Shown: positions 10,392 through 20,778, numbered from the stretch's first letter. The stretch: 64,000 nt of DNA from Microbulbifer pacificus (GCF_002959965.1 NZ_PREV01000027.1:1178001-1242000), one strand, 5' to 3'. Made by a program: numbers and translations. The notes: generated from the sequence alone by a model not told the origin.

Positions 10392-11798
10392 GTGAGACCG
10401 GCCATACAGGCCTCAATACGAAATCCGTCAGTGCGGACAGTCCCGCCCGAATCTTTGGTTGATGTTTTGCAAATTGTTTCTCTGCCCTACTCGCTCAACA
10501 CCGGGGCTGCGTTCGCGGCTCTTCAGGACCTGCCATACCCGGTTTGGCTGGATTCCGGTCAACCTTCTGCCCGCGGTGGCCGTTTTGACATAGTGAGCGC
10601 AGATCCGGTAGGCGGAGTGACACTGTCCGCCACCGACAAGACGCCATTTGACGATCTGGATGACCTGCTATGCGAGCTGGCGCCACAGGAAGTGGACCAA
10701 CAGCTCCCCTTCTGTGGGGGAGCCATTGGCTACGCGGGATATGAGCTGGGGACGGCGGGCAATTTCCTGAGCGCGGATACCCGTGAAACACCGCTGCCGG
10801 CGGGCTATTTTGGTCTCTATACCTGGGCGCTGATCGTCGACCACCAGCTGCAGGCAAGCCATCTGGTGTTCCACCCGGCCTGTACCGACATTCAAAAGAA
10901 AGATCTGCGGGCACGCCTCAGCGCCATCGACTGGCATGCAGCTCCACGCACCGAAGCCTTTAAGCTCACATCGTCGTTCGCGCACGAATTCACCCCGGAC
11001 GAGTACCAGGCGCGGATCGCACGAATTCTGGAGTACATCGGTGCGGGCGATATCTATCAGGCTAACTTCACCCAGCGCTTCCAGGCCGCGTATGAAGGCA
11101 GCCCACTGACAGCCTATCTGGCATTGCGGCAACGGGCTGCAGGGCCCTTCTCCGCGTTTATCTCCCTGCCGCAGGGGGACATCCTCAGTCTGTCTCCGGA
11201 GCGTTTCGTTCTTGCGGACGGCCGCTTCCTGCAGACGGAGCCCATCAAAGGCACCGCGCCACGTAGCGCCGATCCGTCGCAGGACCTGGAACTCGCCAGA
11301 GCACTCAGTGCAAGCCGCAAGGATCGCGCGGAAAACCTCATGATTGTGGACCTGTTGCGCAACGATTTCGGAAAAGTCTGTACCCGAGGAAGCGTGCGCG
11401 TGCCGGCACTGTTTGAATTACAGAGCTTCGCCAACGTACATCATCTGGTGAGCACCATTACCGGCCAGTTGCCCGAGCATCTGGAGTTCGCCCAGGTACT
11501 GAAAGCCGGGTTCCCGGGGGGCTCCATTACCGGTGCACCCAAACGGCGGGCAATGGAAGTCATTCGAGAGTTGGAACTGAGCCCGCGTGGAGTTTACTGT
11601 GGCAGTATCGGCTACATCAGCAGTTGTGGCCGCGCAGATACCAGTATTGCCATTCGCACCCTGACAGCGAGCAAAGGCAGGCTCGACTGTGCGGCGGGAG
11701 GCGGTATCGTCGCCGATTCCGAGCCCGCGGCAGAACACCGCGAGTGTATCGACAAAGTACGCCTGCTGATGGATACACTGGAAAACCGCTTTCTCTGA
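10392..11798 (+). CDS. pabB: Aminodeoxychorismate synthase component I
   Basis: About 468 residues of the chorismate-binding family. PabB makes 4-amino-4-deoxychorismate from chorismate and ammonia for folate synthesis. The conserved C-terminal blocks are all visible: GDIYQANFTQRF, EPIKGTAPR, RKDRAENLMIVDLLRNDFG and GGSITGAPKRRAMEVI, while the N-terminal third is the regulatory-like domain. The start is not secure. GTG 10392 gives the longest frame, but it lacks a well-placed Shine-Dalgarno site, and the family match begins only near LQIVSLPYSLNTG, so a TTG start near 10455-10470 is possible. Anthranilate synthase component I (TrpE) is the main alternative; the lack of a trpG/trpD neighbour and the overall pattern favour PabB. 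The lyase pabC is 24 kb away. Confidence 0.88.
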   Translation: MRPAIQASIRNPSVRTVPPESLVDVLQIVSLPYSLNTGAAFAALQDLPYPVWLDSGQPSARGGRFDIVSADPVGGVTLSATDKTPFDDLDDLLCELAPQEVDQQLPFCGGAIGYAGYELGTAGNFLSADTRETPLPAGYFGLYTWALIVDHQLQASHLVFHPACTDIQKKDLRARLSAIDWHAAPRTEAFKLTSSFAHEFTPDEYQARIARILEYIGAGDIYQANFTQRFQAAYEGSPLTAYLALRQRAAGPFSAFISLPQGDILSLSPERFVLADGRFLQTEPIKGTAPRSADPSQDLELARALSASRKDRAENLMIVDLLRNDFGKVCTRGSVRVPALFELQSFANVHHLVSTITGQLPEHLEFAQVLKAGFPGGSITGAPKRRAMEVIRELELSPRGVYCGSIGYISSCGRADTSIAIRTLTASKGRLDCAAGGGIVADSEPAAEHRECIDKVRLLMDTLENRFL

Positions 11799-11977
11799 GC
11801 AGCGCGTGTCCAGCACGGCACCGCCTCGCCCGGTTATAACCCTATCGCCCATTGGTATTTCCAAGGCGTTTGTGACCCTGCTAGATTCCGCGCCAGTCTA
11901 TCCTATCCGCCGCGCTGCGATATTGGCGCTGGAGGCCGATATACGACACCGATTCGCTCTATACAAGGTTGTGTCCG

Positions 11978-12250
11978 ATGCGTATTACCCTGGTTAAAAA
12001 AATCCTCGCCGATGGCTCCCTCTGCCCCAAATGCAACGACGTGGAGCAGAAGCTGAAGGAGAACGATCAGGAAAAATTTCTCGATGAAATTTTGATTGCC
12101 GACGAGCGCGACCCGCAAAGTGCCGGTATGCAACTGGCACAGCGTCTGAACGTACAGCGCGCGCCATTCTTTGTGGTCGAGAAGGAAGGTGAAGAGCCCG
12201 AGGTGTACACGGTGTACTTCAAGTTCGTGAAAGAAGTGTTGAACCGTTGA
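11978..12250 (+). CDS. Small glutaredoxin/thioredoxin-fold protein with CPKC motif
   Basis: A 90-residue protein with CPKC at residues 16-19 and a downstream RAPFFVVEKEG segment. That segment looks like the cis-proline region of a thioredoxin fold. The spacing and size resemble glutaredoxin-like proteins, but the strand following the active site is unusually charged (EQKLKENDQEKFLDEI). It may reduce disulfides or bind a metal through the two cysteines; no specific partner is known to me. I chose ATG 11978 because the short upstream extension (MCP) has no ribosome-binding support. It is followed by a perfect bidirectional terminator and converges with cysB. It is 180 bases from pabB and probably has its own promoter. 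Confidence 0.75.
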   Translation: MRITLVKKILADGSLCPKCNDVEQKLKENDQEKFLDEILIADERDPQSAGMQLAQRLNVQRAPFFVVEKEGEEPEVYTVYFKFVKEVLNR

Positions 12251-12267
12251 CCGCGACCGTTTGACTG

Positions 12268-12308
12268 AAACCAAAAAGCCCGGCTTCCACTGCCGGGCTT
12301 TTTGGTTT
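12268..12308. terminator. Bidirectional terminator between the glutaredoxin-like gene and cysB
   Basis: Arms 12268-12284 and 12292-12308 form a perfect 17-bp stem (core AAAAAGCCCGGC / GCCGGGCTTTTT) with a 7-base loop. The A/T ends on both sides allow termination in both directions between the convergent genes. Confidence 0.95.
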
Positions 12309-12335
12309 GAGCGCGGAGGCATTGTCCGCGCGGGT

Positions 12336-13382
<1,047 letters not shown>

Positions 13383-13573
13383 TTATAAAAACTAAGTAAG
13401 TTTATGCGGGAAAAGCATAGCAGCGAATCTGGCGGCGAGCCAATAGCCCTTTATAGCCAGTGGGCCAAAAACGGGGGACAGGTTACTAAAAGTGACCAGC
13501 TTGGGAGAAAAACGTTTAAAGTATGGGAACTTGCATGGAAACGCCCGGCAACATCCACTCGCCTCCAGAGTCA

Positions 13574-14491
13574 CTAGCTCTCCAGATTCGCGATGCCGTG
13601 CGGGACGTGACCGGTGGCCACATGCGCCGCAGCAGAGGCGCAGTGATTCGGTTGATCGTCAAAAAATACATCTGCACCGAAGGCTCGCAGGAATTCGCCT
13701 TTGGGGAGGCCACCGAGGAAAATGGATTCGTCGATTCGGATATTCCACGCTCGCAGAGTACGGATCACCCTCTCGTGCGCAGGTGCGGAGCGCGCTGTCA
13801 CGAGGGCGGTGCGAATAGGACAGGACTCCGGACGGAACTCCGCCTGCAAGTGCTGCAACGCCTCGAGGAACCCTTTAAACGGCCCCCCTTGCAGCGGTTG
13901 TCGCGCGGATGCGCGCTCGGCGGAAGTAAACGCGGCAAGCCCCTCGCGCTTGAAGATCTGCTCCGCCTCATCGGAAAAAATCACTGCATCGCCGTCGAAA
14001 GCGAATCGCAGGATATCGTCCCCACGCTGGCGGGCGCCACCGGGTATCAGGGTCGCCGCGGCCACCCCCTGTTCCAGCGCCCGACGCACGTCGCCACCGT
14101 CTGTAGAGAGGAACAGGTGGCAGCCAAAGGGCGCGATGTAGCGGTAAGGGCTGCCGCCATTGCAGAAGGCGGCCCGGCTGATCTGCAACCCATAGTGCTC
14201 GATGGAGTTGAAAACCCGCAGGCCCGTATCGGCACTGTTGCGCGACAGAAGGATCACTTCTACCCGCGGCTCACCCTCGAGGCATTCGTTGATCTGGAGA
14301 AATTTCTCCACCAGGGAAAAGGCCTCTCCCTTAGGCAGCACATCGTTTTCCCGCTCGATCTGATAGGCCGAAAACGCATCGACTCCCTGTTCCTCGTAGA
14401 TCTGGTGGCTTTCGCGCAGATCAAACAACGCCCGGGAAGAAATGGCGATGGTGAGCTTGTTGCCTCTCGGCGTCTGTTGCGCACTGCTCAT
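13574..14491 (-). CDS. Cytosolic-type 5'-nucleotidase (NT5C1 family)
   Basis: A 305-residue protein matching the family of vertebrate cytosolic 5'-nucleotidase I and its bacterial relatives (Pfam 5_nucleotid, PF06189). Visible blocks are the N-terminal LTIAISSRALFDLRESHQIY, the central FAFDGDAVIFSDEAEQIF with its DGDAV acidic cluster, and the C-terminal IFLGGLPKGEFLRAFGADVFFDDQ. The expected reaction is dephosphorylation of nucleoside 5'-monophosphates such as AMP and IMP. It has no signal peptide, so it is cytoplasmic. The start ATG 14491 lies 13 bases after the TetR-gene stop on the same strand, which suggests that the regulator and the nucleotidase are co-transcribed. Confidence 0.88.
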   Translation of the reverse strand: MSSAQQTPRGNKLTIAISSRALFDLRESHQIYEEQGVDAFSAYQIERENDVLPKGEAFSLVEKFLQINECLEGEPRVEVILLSRNSADTGLRVFNSIEHYGLQISRAAFCNGGSPYRYIAPFGCHLFLSTDGGDVRRALEQGVAAATLIPGGARQRGDDILRFAFDGDAVIFSDEAEQIFKREGLAAFTSAERASARQPLQGGPFKGFLEALQHLQAEFRPESCPIRTALVTARSAPAHERVIRTLRAWNIRIDESIFLGGLPKGEFLRAFGADVFFDDQPNHCASAAAHVATGHVPHGIANLES

Positions 14492-14503
14492 GCTCTATTG
14501 CGC

Positions 14504-15184
14504 TCAGGGCGCCTCCACATCATCAAGCCCGGCGGGCTTCTGTTCGTCGCGGTGCGGCTCAAGCAGCACCATCAACATATTCAGCAGGTCTTCACGGGTA
14601 CGCTGGGAGCGGACGCCCTGCTGATTGACGACCACCAGCAGCATGGCGTGGCAGGTTTCCAGTGTGGCGCGGGCGAGGCGATTCGTTTCGTTGGGCGGAC
14701 AGCGAAAACCGAGGCGCCGGAACATACCCATCAGATGGTTGATGACCATTTCATCGTGTCGCTCATCCAGCTCATGCAGCTCCGGGATTCCCCACATGGC
14801 CTGTACCAGAGGCAGCAGACCGCGCTGCTCCCGGTAAACGGAAACCCAGCGATTGAGCAGGTCATCCAGAAATGCACGCAGACTCAGCGCTTCCAGCTCG
14901 CCAGCCGCCAAGTCGTCAAGGCGCTCGGTGAGACTGATCAGCCACTGCTCTCCCATGGCGTAGAGGATTGCGTGTTTGTTGGGAAAGTAGTGATACACGG
15001 ATCCGACCGAGACACCCAACTCCTTGGCAATGAGGATGGTAGTCAGGTCATTCAACCCCACCTGCTCCAGCAGACGGCCAGTGGTATCCAGTATCTGGCG
15101 GGCGCGCTCCCGGGCGCGAGCCTGTACCGGCTCCCGTCGCGGCGACAACTGATTTCTACGGCGATTCTGTTCTGCGGTCGACAC
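14504..15184 (-). CDS. TetR/AcrR family transcriptional regulator
   Basis: A 226-residue protein with a TetR helix-turn-helix at about residues 25-75 (ARQILDTTGRLLEQVGL ... VGSVYHYFPNKHAILYAMG). The remaining helical part is the ligand-binding and dimerisation domain. The start is GTG 15184 (VSTAEQNRRR...); the basic N-terminal tail, rich in Arg and Gln, is longer than usual. It is followed within 13 bases by the 5'-nucleotidase gene and is separated from the TonB-receptor gene upstream by a strong terminator. It therefore more likely controls its own transcription unit than the receptor. The ligand is unknown. Confidence 0.9.
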   Translation of the reverse strand: MSTAEQNRRRNQLSPRREPVQARARERARQILDTTGRLLEQVGLNDLTTILIAKELGVSVGSVYHYFPNKHAILYAMGEQWLISLTERLDDLAAGELEALSLRAFLDDLLNRWVSVYREQRGLLPLVQAMWGIPELHELDERHDEMVINHLMGMFRRLGFRCPPNETNRLARATLETCHAMLLVVVNQQGVRSQRTREDLLNMLMVLLEPHRDEQKPAGLDDVEAP

Positions 15185-15240
15185 TTCGTGTTCCTTTCAA
15201 CTGAAGTGCCTTTTTAACACAAATGAGGAACCTGATTAAC

Positions 15241-15272
15241 AGAAAAGCCGGCAAATGGTTGCCGGCTTTTCT
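15241..15272 (-). terminator. Terminator after the TonB-dependent receptor gene
   Basis: Arms 15241-15254 and 15259-15272 pair perfectly over 14 bp (AGAAAAGCCGGCAA / TTGCCGGCTTTTCT) with a 4-base loop. It lies 40 bases after the receptor stop, and T-rich ends are present in both directions. Confidence 0.92.
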
Positions 15273-15311
15273 ACTCATCCTGTGAGATGAAAGGAGAAAG
15301 GTGCGGAATAA

Positions 15312-17684
15312 TCAGAAGCGATAATCGAGGCTGATACCGGCTACCCGACCGCGGGAAGGATCTGTCTGGGTGGCCGGCAAGTTGTAGTCTGCCGCCGCGT
15401 AGCCCCAGTGGTAATACTCCTCTCCGGTGAGATTTTCCACATACACACCGGCAGTCCAGTTTTCGCCGGGCGCGGTCAGTGACGCGCGCAGGTTAACCAG
15501 GCCACGGCTCGCCAGTTTCACTTCTTCCGTATTTTCGAGGTCCGCAAACTGCTCGCCGGTATAGGTGTACTCACCGGACAACGCCACGGTGCCAAACCCT
15601 ACCTCGGTGGTGTAGGTCAGCACAGTTGCTGAGGAGAACTCCGGAGAAAACGCCATCTGATTACCGTCGCAATCCTCGCACAGTTCCTCCGGCGCACCAG
15701 TGAACTCGGTATTGAGCCATGCGAGCCCCATATACAGGTCGAGGTTGTCGGTAATCAGCCAGCGGGCATCCACTTCGAGCCCCTGCCCTTCACTCTCGCC
15801 CACATTGCGGGTAACCGCCGCGGCGCCGATAAAGAAGGCTTGCTGCAGGTCCTCGTAGGTGTACTGGAAGGCAGCGGCATTGATGTGCAGGCGGTTGTCC
15901 AGCAGTCGCGCTTTCACGCCCAGCTCATAGGACAACACCTGCTCCTCGTTGAAGTTGTTGGGCTCACCGGTACTGCTGTCGACAGTCCACTCATAGTCTT
16001 CGAGCCAGGTGTCGGAATCTTCCGCGAAGGCCGGATCGGTTACACGATAAGTCAGATAATCGAAACCACCAGACTTGTAACCGGTTGCCACACTGGCATA
16101 GGCGGTGACCGCGTCAGAAAAATCGTGATTTAGCGTGGCGCGACCAGAGACGTTGCTCCAGGTCTTGTCGCCAGTGATCGGGCCGTCCGTAAACATGGCC
16201 TGATAGTTCCAGCCAGCGGTCCAGGTATCCGGCCACGGGGAATCTACGGTGTATTTCTTCTGATCTTCCGTATAGCGCACGCCGAGCCCGAGACTGGTGG
16301 AATCGGTCAGATCAAAGGTGGTGTTGGCGAACACGCCCCAGCCACTGAATTCACCGCGGGTGTAGGATTCTTCCACGGACATACCGTCACCGATCTGGAC
16401 GCCACCGGGTATCCCCATACCTGCGGTAGGCGCGTATTCCCAGGGATCCCCACCGGTTCCAAAAGCGTCATCCATATCATCGGGGAAGGCAAGTGCCAGC
16501 TGCTCACAGGTCATGCTGGAGTCGACATCGAGCTCGTAATCCACTTCCATCGCACCGGCGCAGATGAAATCTTCGGAGTCCACACCCGCGAAATACGCGT
16601 CCAGATCTTCCTGGTAATAGCTGGCTCCCAATACCCAGTTAAACGGGCCGGTATTGTTGGAAGTGAGACGGAATTCCTGGCTGAAGAACTCCCCGGACTG
16701 ATCGCGCACGAAGGTATCGATGGACTGCGCAGTGCCGTCGAAATCCTCCACATACGTGTAGTTATGGGTTTTGTAACCGGTGATTGAGCTGAAGGTTACG
16801 TCGCCCATCTGGTGTTCGATGGTAAGGATCGCGTCAGCAATTTCCGCCTGGTCGATTCCCTGCTGATCGTTGTAAACCTCATCGTAATCCGCGTCGGTAC
16901 CGAGAGCCCGGTAAATGGTGCCGTCGCTGGTACGGTCTTCATATTGGGCCAGCAGAGAGATGGTGGTGTCTTCGATGCCGTCATACACACCGGTAAAGCG
17001 CATCGCATCCGCCTCGCTGGCCCCCAGATTACGGCCACCGGCAAGGTTCTTGACGTGGCCGTCTTCCTCCTGGTGGATTCCGGAAATACGCACGGCAAAG
17101 TCTTCGCTCACGGGCACATCCACTGAACCTTCGAAGTTCAGGCGGCCGTACTGCCCGGCATTCACAGACATCTCGCCGCCAAACACATCTCCCGGCTTGC
17201 GGGAGGTCATGGAAATCGCGCCGGAGGCGGTGTTGCGGCCGAACAGGGTACCCTGCGGACCTTTTACGATTTCCACGCGATCCAGGTCGAACATGGTCGG
17301 CGTGGCACCGGTGCGGCTCTGGTAGACACCGTCGAGAAACACACCCAGTGCCGGGTCACTGCCGGTACCAAAGCTGTTGTTGTTGACACCGCGGACAGAC
17401 ACGGTGTCGAAGAAGGAATCTGTGGTATCACCGGAAATACCGGGAGTGATGGCGAACAGATCTTTGAAATCGCTGAGATTACTGTTTTTGATGGTCTCGC
17501 CCGAGAAGGCGCTGACAGACATGGGCACATCTTTGAGTGACTCCGCACGCATCTGTGCGGTGACAGTCACCTCTTCGATCTCCGGTGCTGCGCTGGCGCC
17601 ACCAGAGATGGTAAAGACTACGGCACCAATGGTTGAAGCCAGCACGTGTTTTTTGGCGGAAAACCGCTGATCTGATTGCGTCAT
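15312..17684 (-). CDS. TonB-dependent outer-membrane receptor
   Basis: A 790-residue outer-membrane receptor. A signal peptide (about residues 1-33, ending GGASA) is followed by a TonB box-like EEVTVTAQ and the plug domain, with VSVRGVNNN, PALGVFLDGVYQSRTG and VEIVKGPQGTLFGRNTASGAI. The C-terminal beta-barrel ends in the aromatic signature GISLDYRF. Plug motifs of this kind are typical of receptors of the sphingomonad/marine type that import siderophores, glycans or aromatic ligands with TonB energy; the ligand cannot be assigned. ATG 17684 is chosen because the signal peptide starts there; the longer reading adds 14 polar residues. The closest upstream gene is the puuB-like oxidase on the same strand, 178 bases away. 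Confidence 0.92.
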   Translation of the reverse strand: MTQSDQRFSAKKHVLASTIGAVVFTISGGASAAPEIEEVTVTAQMRAESLKDVPMSVSAFSGETIKNSNLSDFKDLFAITPGISGDTTDSFFDTVSVRGVNNNSFGTGSDPALGVFLDGVYQSRTGATPTMFDLDRVEIVKGPQGTLFGRNTASGAISMTSRKPGDVFGGEMSVNAGQYGRLNFEGSVDVPVSEDFAVRISGIHQEEDGHVKNLAGGRNLGASEADAMRFTGVYDGIEDTTISLLAQYEDRTSDGTIYRALGTDADYDEVYNDQQGIDQAEIADAILTIEHQMGDVTFSSITGYKTHNYTYVEDFDGTAQSIDTFVRDQSGEFFSQEFRLTSNNTGPFNWVLGASYYQEDLDAYFAGVDSEDFICAGAMEVDYELDVDSSMTCEQLALAFPDDMDDAFGTGGDPWEYAPTAGMGIPGGVQIGDGMSVEESYTRGEFSGWGVFANTTFDLTDSTSLGLGVRYTEDQKKYTVDSPWPDTWTAGWNYQAMFTDGPITGDKTWSNVSGRATLNHDFSDAVTAYASVATGYKSGGFDYLTYRVTDPAFAEDSDTWLEDYEWTVDSSTGEPNNFNEEQVLSYELGVKARLLDNRLHINAAAFQYTYEDLQQAFFIGAAAVTRNVGESEGQGLEVDARWLITDNLDLYMGLAWLNTEFTGAPEELCEDCDGNQMAFSPEFSSATVLTYTTEVGFGTVALSGEYTYTGEQFADLENTEEVKLASRGLVNLRASLTAPGENWTAGVYVENLTGEEYYHWGYAAADYNLPATQTDPSRGRVAGISLDYRF

Positions 17685-17862
17685 TGTTACTCCCCGTGGG
17701 TTATTTTTGTTCGGGTTTCTGCCCATTCATTACCACTCAGGACGGACCCGGAGATTGAACTGACCGGCCTGTTATCCCACAAACCGAAGAAACATTCAAT
17801 TTTTTGACGCCACTAAAAACCTTCAAACGCGGACGCAGTCGATCCGTAGAGGTGCCACCAGT

Positions 17863-19170
17863 TTACTGGCCCAGCTTGTCCTTCAAGCTGTAATAGAGCA
17901 TTCCCGCTACCAGCCCGGGCCAACGCAACAGGGTTCCACCGGGAAAACTGGGCGTTGGAATGCGCGACAATATATCAAACCTTTCCTCTGTACCGGCAAG
18001 TACTTCGGCGAGTATTTTGCCGGCGAACGTAGCCGTCGGGACACCGTGCCCGGAATAGCCCTGGCTGTAGTACACATTCGGTTCCAGGCGCCCAATACTG
18101 GGCATCCTGTTCAGGGTGATGGCGAGCGTCCCCCCCCAGCCGAAATCAATGCGGGTATCCGCCAGTTGCGGATAGATCTGCAACATATACTTGCGCACGA
18201 AAGCACGGATGTCCTGAGGGAAGCGGGAGGTGTAGTTCTCGCCACCGCCGAACACCAGCCGGTTGTCGCCGGAAAGTTTCCAGTAGTTGATAACAAACAG
18301 GGTGTCCTGCAGCGCGTAGTCGTTTGCGATCAGCTCCCGCGCCAGCGATGGCGGAAGCGGCTCGGTAGCCAGCACGAAGTTATTGATGGGCATGATGCGA
18401 CCAGCCATTTTCGGTTCCAGGTCGCCGAGATAGCCGTTGCACGCCAGAACGACATTACCGGCGCGTACACTACCCCGCGCGGTATTCACCACACAGGGAT
18501 TACCGCCCTGATAGCTGGTGACACGACTGTATTCGAAAAAACGTACGCCGGCCTTTTCTGCTGCCGCAGCCAGTCCCAGGGCGTAGTTGAGTGGGTGCAG
18601 ATGGAGGGAACCGCTGTCCACTTGTCCGCCGTAGAAACGGTCGGATCCCACCAGCGAGCGCACTTCCTCACGATCGGCGTAGCGCATCTTGTCGTAACCG
18701 TAGCGCTGATTCAGGAGTGCCACCTCTTCTTTCAGCCAGCTGTCGTGACTGGGTTTGGCCGCCAGATGCATGATGCCGCGCTTGAGATCACACTGGATAT
18801 TGTGTCTCTGGATAAGATCCTCCACCAGCTGCACGGCTTCAAGCCCCATATCCCAGAGGACCTTGGCGGTATCGAAACCGAGCATTTTCTCCAGGTCTTC
18901 CTGACCTTTGCGCTGCCCTACCCCAACGTGGCCACCGTTGCGCCCGGAGGCCCCCCAGGCAACCCGCTCCGCTTCGAGCACCACCACCTTGAACCCCCTT
19001 TCCGCCAGATGCAGCGCGGAAGAAAGTCCGGTGTAGCCCGCACCGATAATGCACACATCGGCATCTACTTGCCCTTCCAGGGGGGCGTATGCCGGTGCCT
19101 CATTGGCACTGGCGGCATAGTAGGAATCAGTGTGGCCGAGCAGCTTGGTTACAGTTCCACTGGCAGGCAT
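17863..19170 (-). CDS. puuB: FAD-dependent amine oxidase, gamma-glutamylputrescine oxidase-like
   Basis: A 435-residue DAO-family flavoprotein. The ADP-binding motif DADVCIIGAGYTGLSSALHL lies near residue 37, and WGASGRNGGHVGVGQRKGQ follows. The C-terminus has GGTLAITLNRMPSIGRLEPNVYYSQGYSGHGV, the FAD-binding closing motif of PuuB/OrdL-type oxidases. PuuB oxidises gamma-glutamylputrescine to the aldehyde. Its divergent neighbour is a PuuA-like ligase, which supports a gamma-glutamylated-amine pathway. Aldehyde dehydrogenase and hydrolase genes (puuC, puuD) are not adjacent, so the substrate could be another gamma-glutamylated amine. The start ATG 19170 (MPASGTVTKLLG) was chosen over a position 11 codons upstream, which lacks support. 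Confidence 0.85.
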   Translation of the reverse strand: MPASGTVTKLLGHTDSYYAASANEAPAYAPLEGQVDADVCIIGAGYTGLSSALHLAERGFKVVVLEAERVAWGASGRNGGHVGVGQRKGQEDLEKMLGFDTAKVLWDMGLEAVQLVEDLIQRHNIQCDLKRGIMHLAAKPSHDSWLKEEVALLNQRYGYDKMRYADREEVRSLVGSDRFYGGQVDSGSLHLHPLNYALGLAAAAEKAGVRFFEYSRVTSYQGGNPCVVNTARGSVRAGNVVLACNGYLGDLEPKMAGRIMPINNFVLATEPLPPSLARELIANDYALQDTLFVINYWKLSGDNRLVFGGGENYTSRFPQDIRAFVRKYMLQIYPQLADTRIDFGWGGTLAITLNRMPSIGRLEPNVYYSQGYSGHGVPTATFAGKILAEVLAGTEERFDILSRIPTPSFPGGTLLRWPGLVAGMLYYSLKDKLGQ

Positions 19171-19237
19171 GCATAAATCTCCAAAAACAGACTGGTGCGA
19201 CACGGTTTATTTACCAGGTCATTCACCCAGCCCAAAC

Positions 19238-19283
19238 AAAACCGAATCATTATTCAAAATTTATTGAATGATAATTCGGTTTT
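19238..19283. promoter_or_regulatory. 46-bp palindrome between puuB-like and puuA-like genes, overlapping a puuA promoter
   Basis: Arms 19238-19257 and 19264-19283 are inverted copies with two mismatches in 20 positions (outer part AAAACCGAAT / ATTCGGTTTT) around a 6-base AT spacer. On the plus strand TTGAAT (19264-19269) and CATAAT (19288-19293), 18 bases apart, make a plausible promoter whose -35 lies in the right arm. A dimeric repressor bound here would block puuA and could also affect puuB. Both a protein operator and an RNA hairpin are possible; the position between divergent genes favours an operator. Confidence 0.7.
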
Positions 19284-19428
19284 TTGCCATAATCAAAGCC
19301 CACATGGCGGAAAGACGATATACCTTCACGCGCTGTGGCCCCTCCTGGCACCTGTTTGGGTCGCCGAGGCGGGATATATACTAATGAACCCCATTTCGGG
19401 GAAAAGCCTTTCATCATCAAGGTGTACC

Positions 19429-20763
19429 ATGGACAAGATTACCCAGTGGCTCGCAGAACACTCAATTTCCGAGGTCGAGTGCCTGGTACCGGACATGTCC
19501 GGAAACGCGCGGGGCAAATTTACCCCCACCTCCAAATTTCTCGCCCAGGACAGCCGTCTCCCGGAAAGTATCCTGGTGCAGACCGTGACCGGCGACTATG
19601 TCGACGAGCACAATGAGCTGGTTGATCCGGCAGATACCGACATGCTGCTGGAACCCGACCCCGGAACCATCCGGCTGAACCCCTGGGCCAACGAGCCTAC
19701 TGCACAGATCATTCACGACTGTTACACACGCGACGGCAAGCTTCACCCTATCGCCACCCGCAACATCCTCAGATTCGTACTCGACAAATACGCTGAGCAG
19801 GGCTGGCAACCGGTGGTTGCCCCGGAAGTGGAATTTTACCTGGTCAAACGCAATCTCGACCCCGACGAAAAGCTTTCCGCCCCCGTCGGGCGCTCCGGGC
19901 GAACCGAGAAAACCCGACAGTCCTACAGCATTGATGCCGCCAACGAGTACGAGGCGATCATCGAGGACATGTATGATTTCTGCGAAGCCCAGGGACTGGA
20001 CGTGGACACCCTGATTCACGAATCCGGTACCGCGCAGATGGAGATCAACTTTCTGCACGGCGACCCTCTGAATCTCGCCGACCAGGTGTTTACCTTCAAG
20101 CGCACCGTGCGTGAAACCGCCCTGCGCCACGGCATTTACGCCACCTTTATGGCCAAGCCGATGGAAGATGAACCCGGTAGCGCGCTCCACCTGCACCAAA
20201 GCGTTCTGGACATCAAAACCGGCAAGAATATCTTCGTCGATGATGAGGGCAATGAGACCGATCTGTTCAAGTACTTTATCGGTGGCACTCAGGAATTCAC
20301 CCCGGGATTCATCACCTTTTTTGCTCCCAACGTGAACTCCTATCGCCGCTTTACCCCCGAGATGGCCGCGCCCACCAGTCTGCACTGGGGTTACGAAAAT
20401 CGCACAACAGGTTTGCGTGTCCCCGACAGTCCTCCCCAGGCGAAACGCCTCGAAAACCGCTTCCCCGGAGCTGATTGCAATCCCTACCTGGCGATTGCGG
20501 CATCTCTTGCCTGCGGTTATCTGGGCATGATGAAGAAGGTTAAACCGAGCGATCCCTATGAGGGCAGCTGTGCCTCCGAGCCAATCACCCTGCCCCGCAC
20601 GCAGGAACATGCCCTCAACCTTCTGGCGGAATGCCCGGAAGCCTCGGAAATGTTTGGTGAAAAATTTGTGCGTGCCTGGGCCGCCATCAAGCGCGATGAG
20701 TATGAAGAATTCAACCGCGTGATCAGTTCCTGGGAACGGGAATACCTGCTGCTCAACGTGTAA
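19429..20763 (+). CDS. puuA: Glutamine synthetase family protein, gamma-glutamylputrescine synthetase-like
   Basis: A 444-residue ligase of the type III/PuuA branch of the glutamine synthetase superfamily. It has an N-terminal beta-grasp (EVECLVPDMSGNARGKFTP near 16-34), PEVEFYLVKRNL with metal-binding glutamates, PGSALHLHQS (the variant of the GS metal-binding histidine motif) and NRTTGLRVP near the C-terminal half. It should join glutamate to an amine such as putrescine using ATP. The start is ATG 19429, with AAGGTG a few bases upstream; the 78 codons before it give a low-complexity reading without homology. It is divergent from the puuB-like oxidase across a palindromic operator. Other gamma-glutamyl acceptors, such as ethanolamine or monoamines, cannot be excluded. 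Confidence 0.87.
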   Translation: MDKITQWLAEHSISEVECLVPDMSGNARGKFTPTSKFLAQDSRLPESILVQTVTGDYVDEHNELVDPADTDMLLEPDPGTIRLNPWANEPTAQIIHDCYTRDGKLHPIATRNILRFVLDKYAEQGWQPVVAPEVEFYLVKRNLDPDEKLSAPVGRSGRTEKTRQSYSIDAANEYEAIIEDMYDFCEAQGLDVDTLIHESGTAQMEINFLHGDPLNLADQVFTFKRTVRETALRHGIYATFMAKPMEDEPGSALHLHQSVLDIKTGKNIFVDDEGNETDLFKYFIGGTQEFTPGFITFFAPNVNSYRRFTPEMAAPTSLHWGYENRTTGLRVPDSPPQAKRLENRFPGADCNPYLAIAASLACGYLGMMKKVKPSDPYEGSCASEPITLPRTQEHALNLLAECPEASEMFGEKFVRAWAAIKRDEYEEFNRVISSWEREYLLLNV

Positions 20764-20778
20764 ACATCCTCTCACCAT

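Noticed and set aside
13523..15217. A 564-codon plus-strand open frame running through the 5'-nucleotidase and TetR genes.
   Set aside because: It spans two well-supported minus-strand genes and matches no known protein; it is a shadow frame.
18046..20778. Long frames opposite puuB-like (18046-19176, plus) and puuA-like (19462-20778, minus) genes.
   Set aside because: Both are fully antisense to genes with clear catalytic motifs and have histidine/valine-rich translations typical of shadows.
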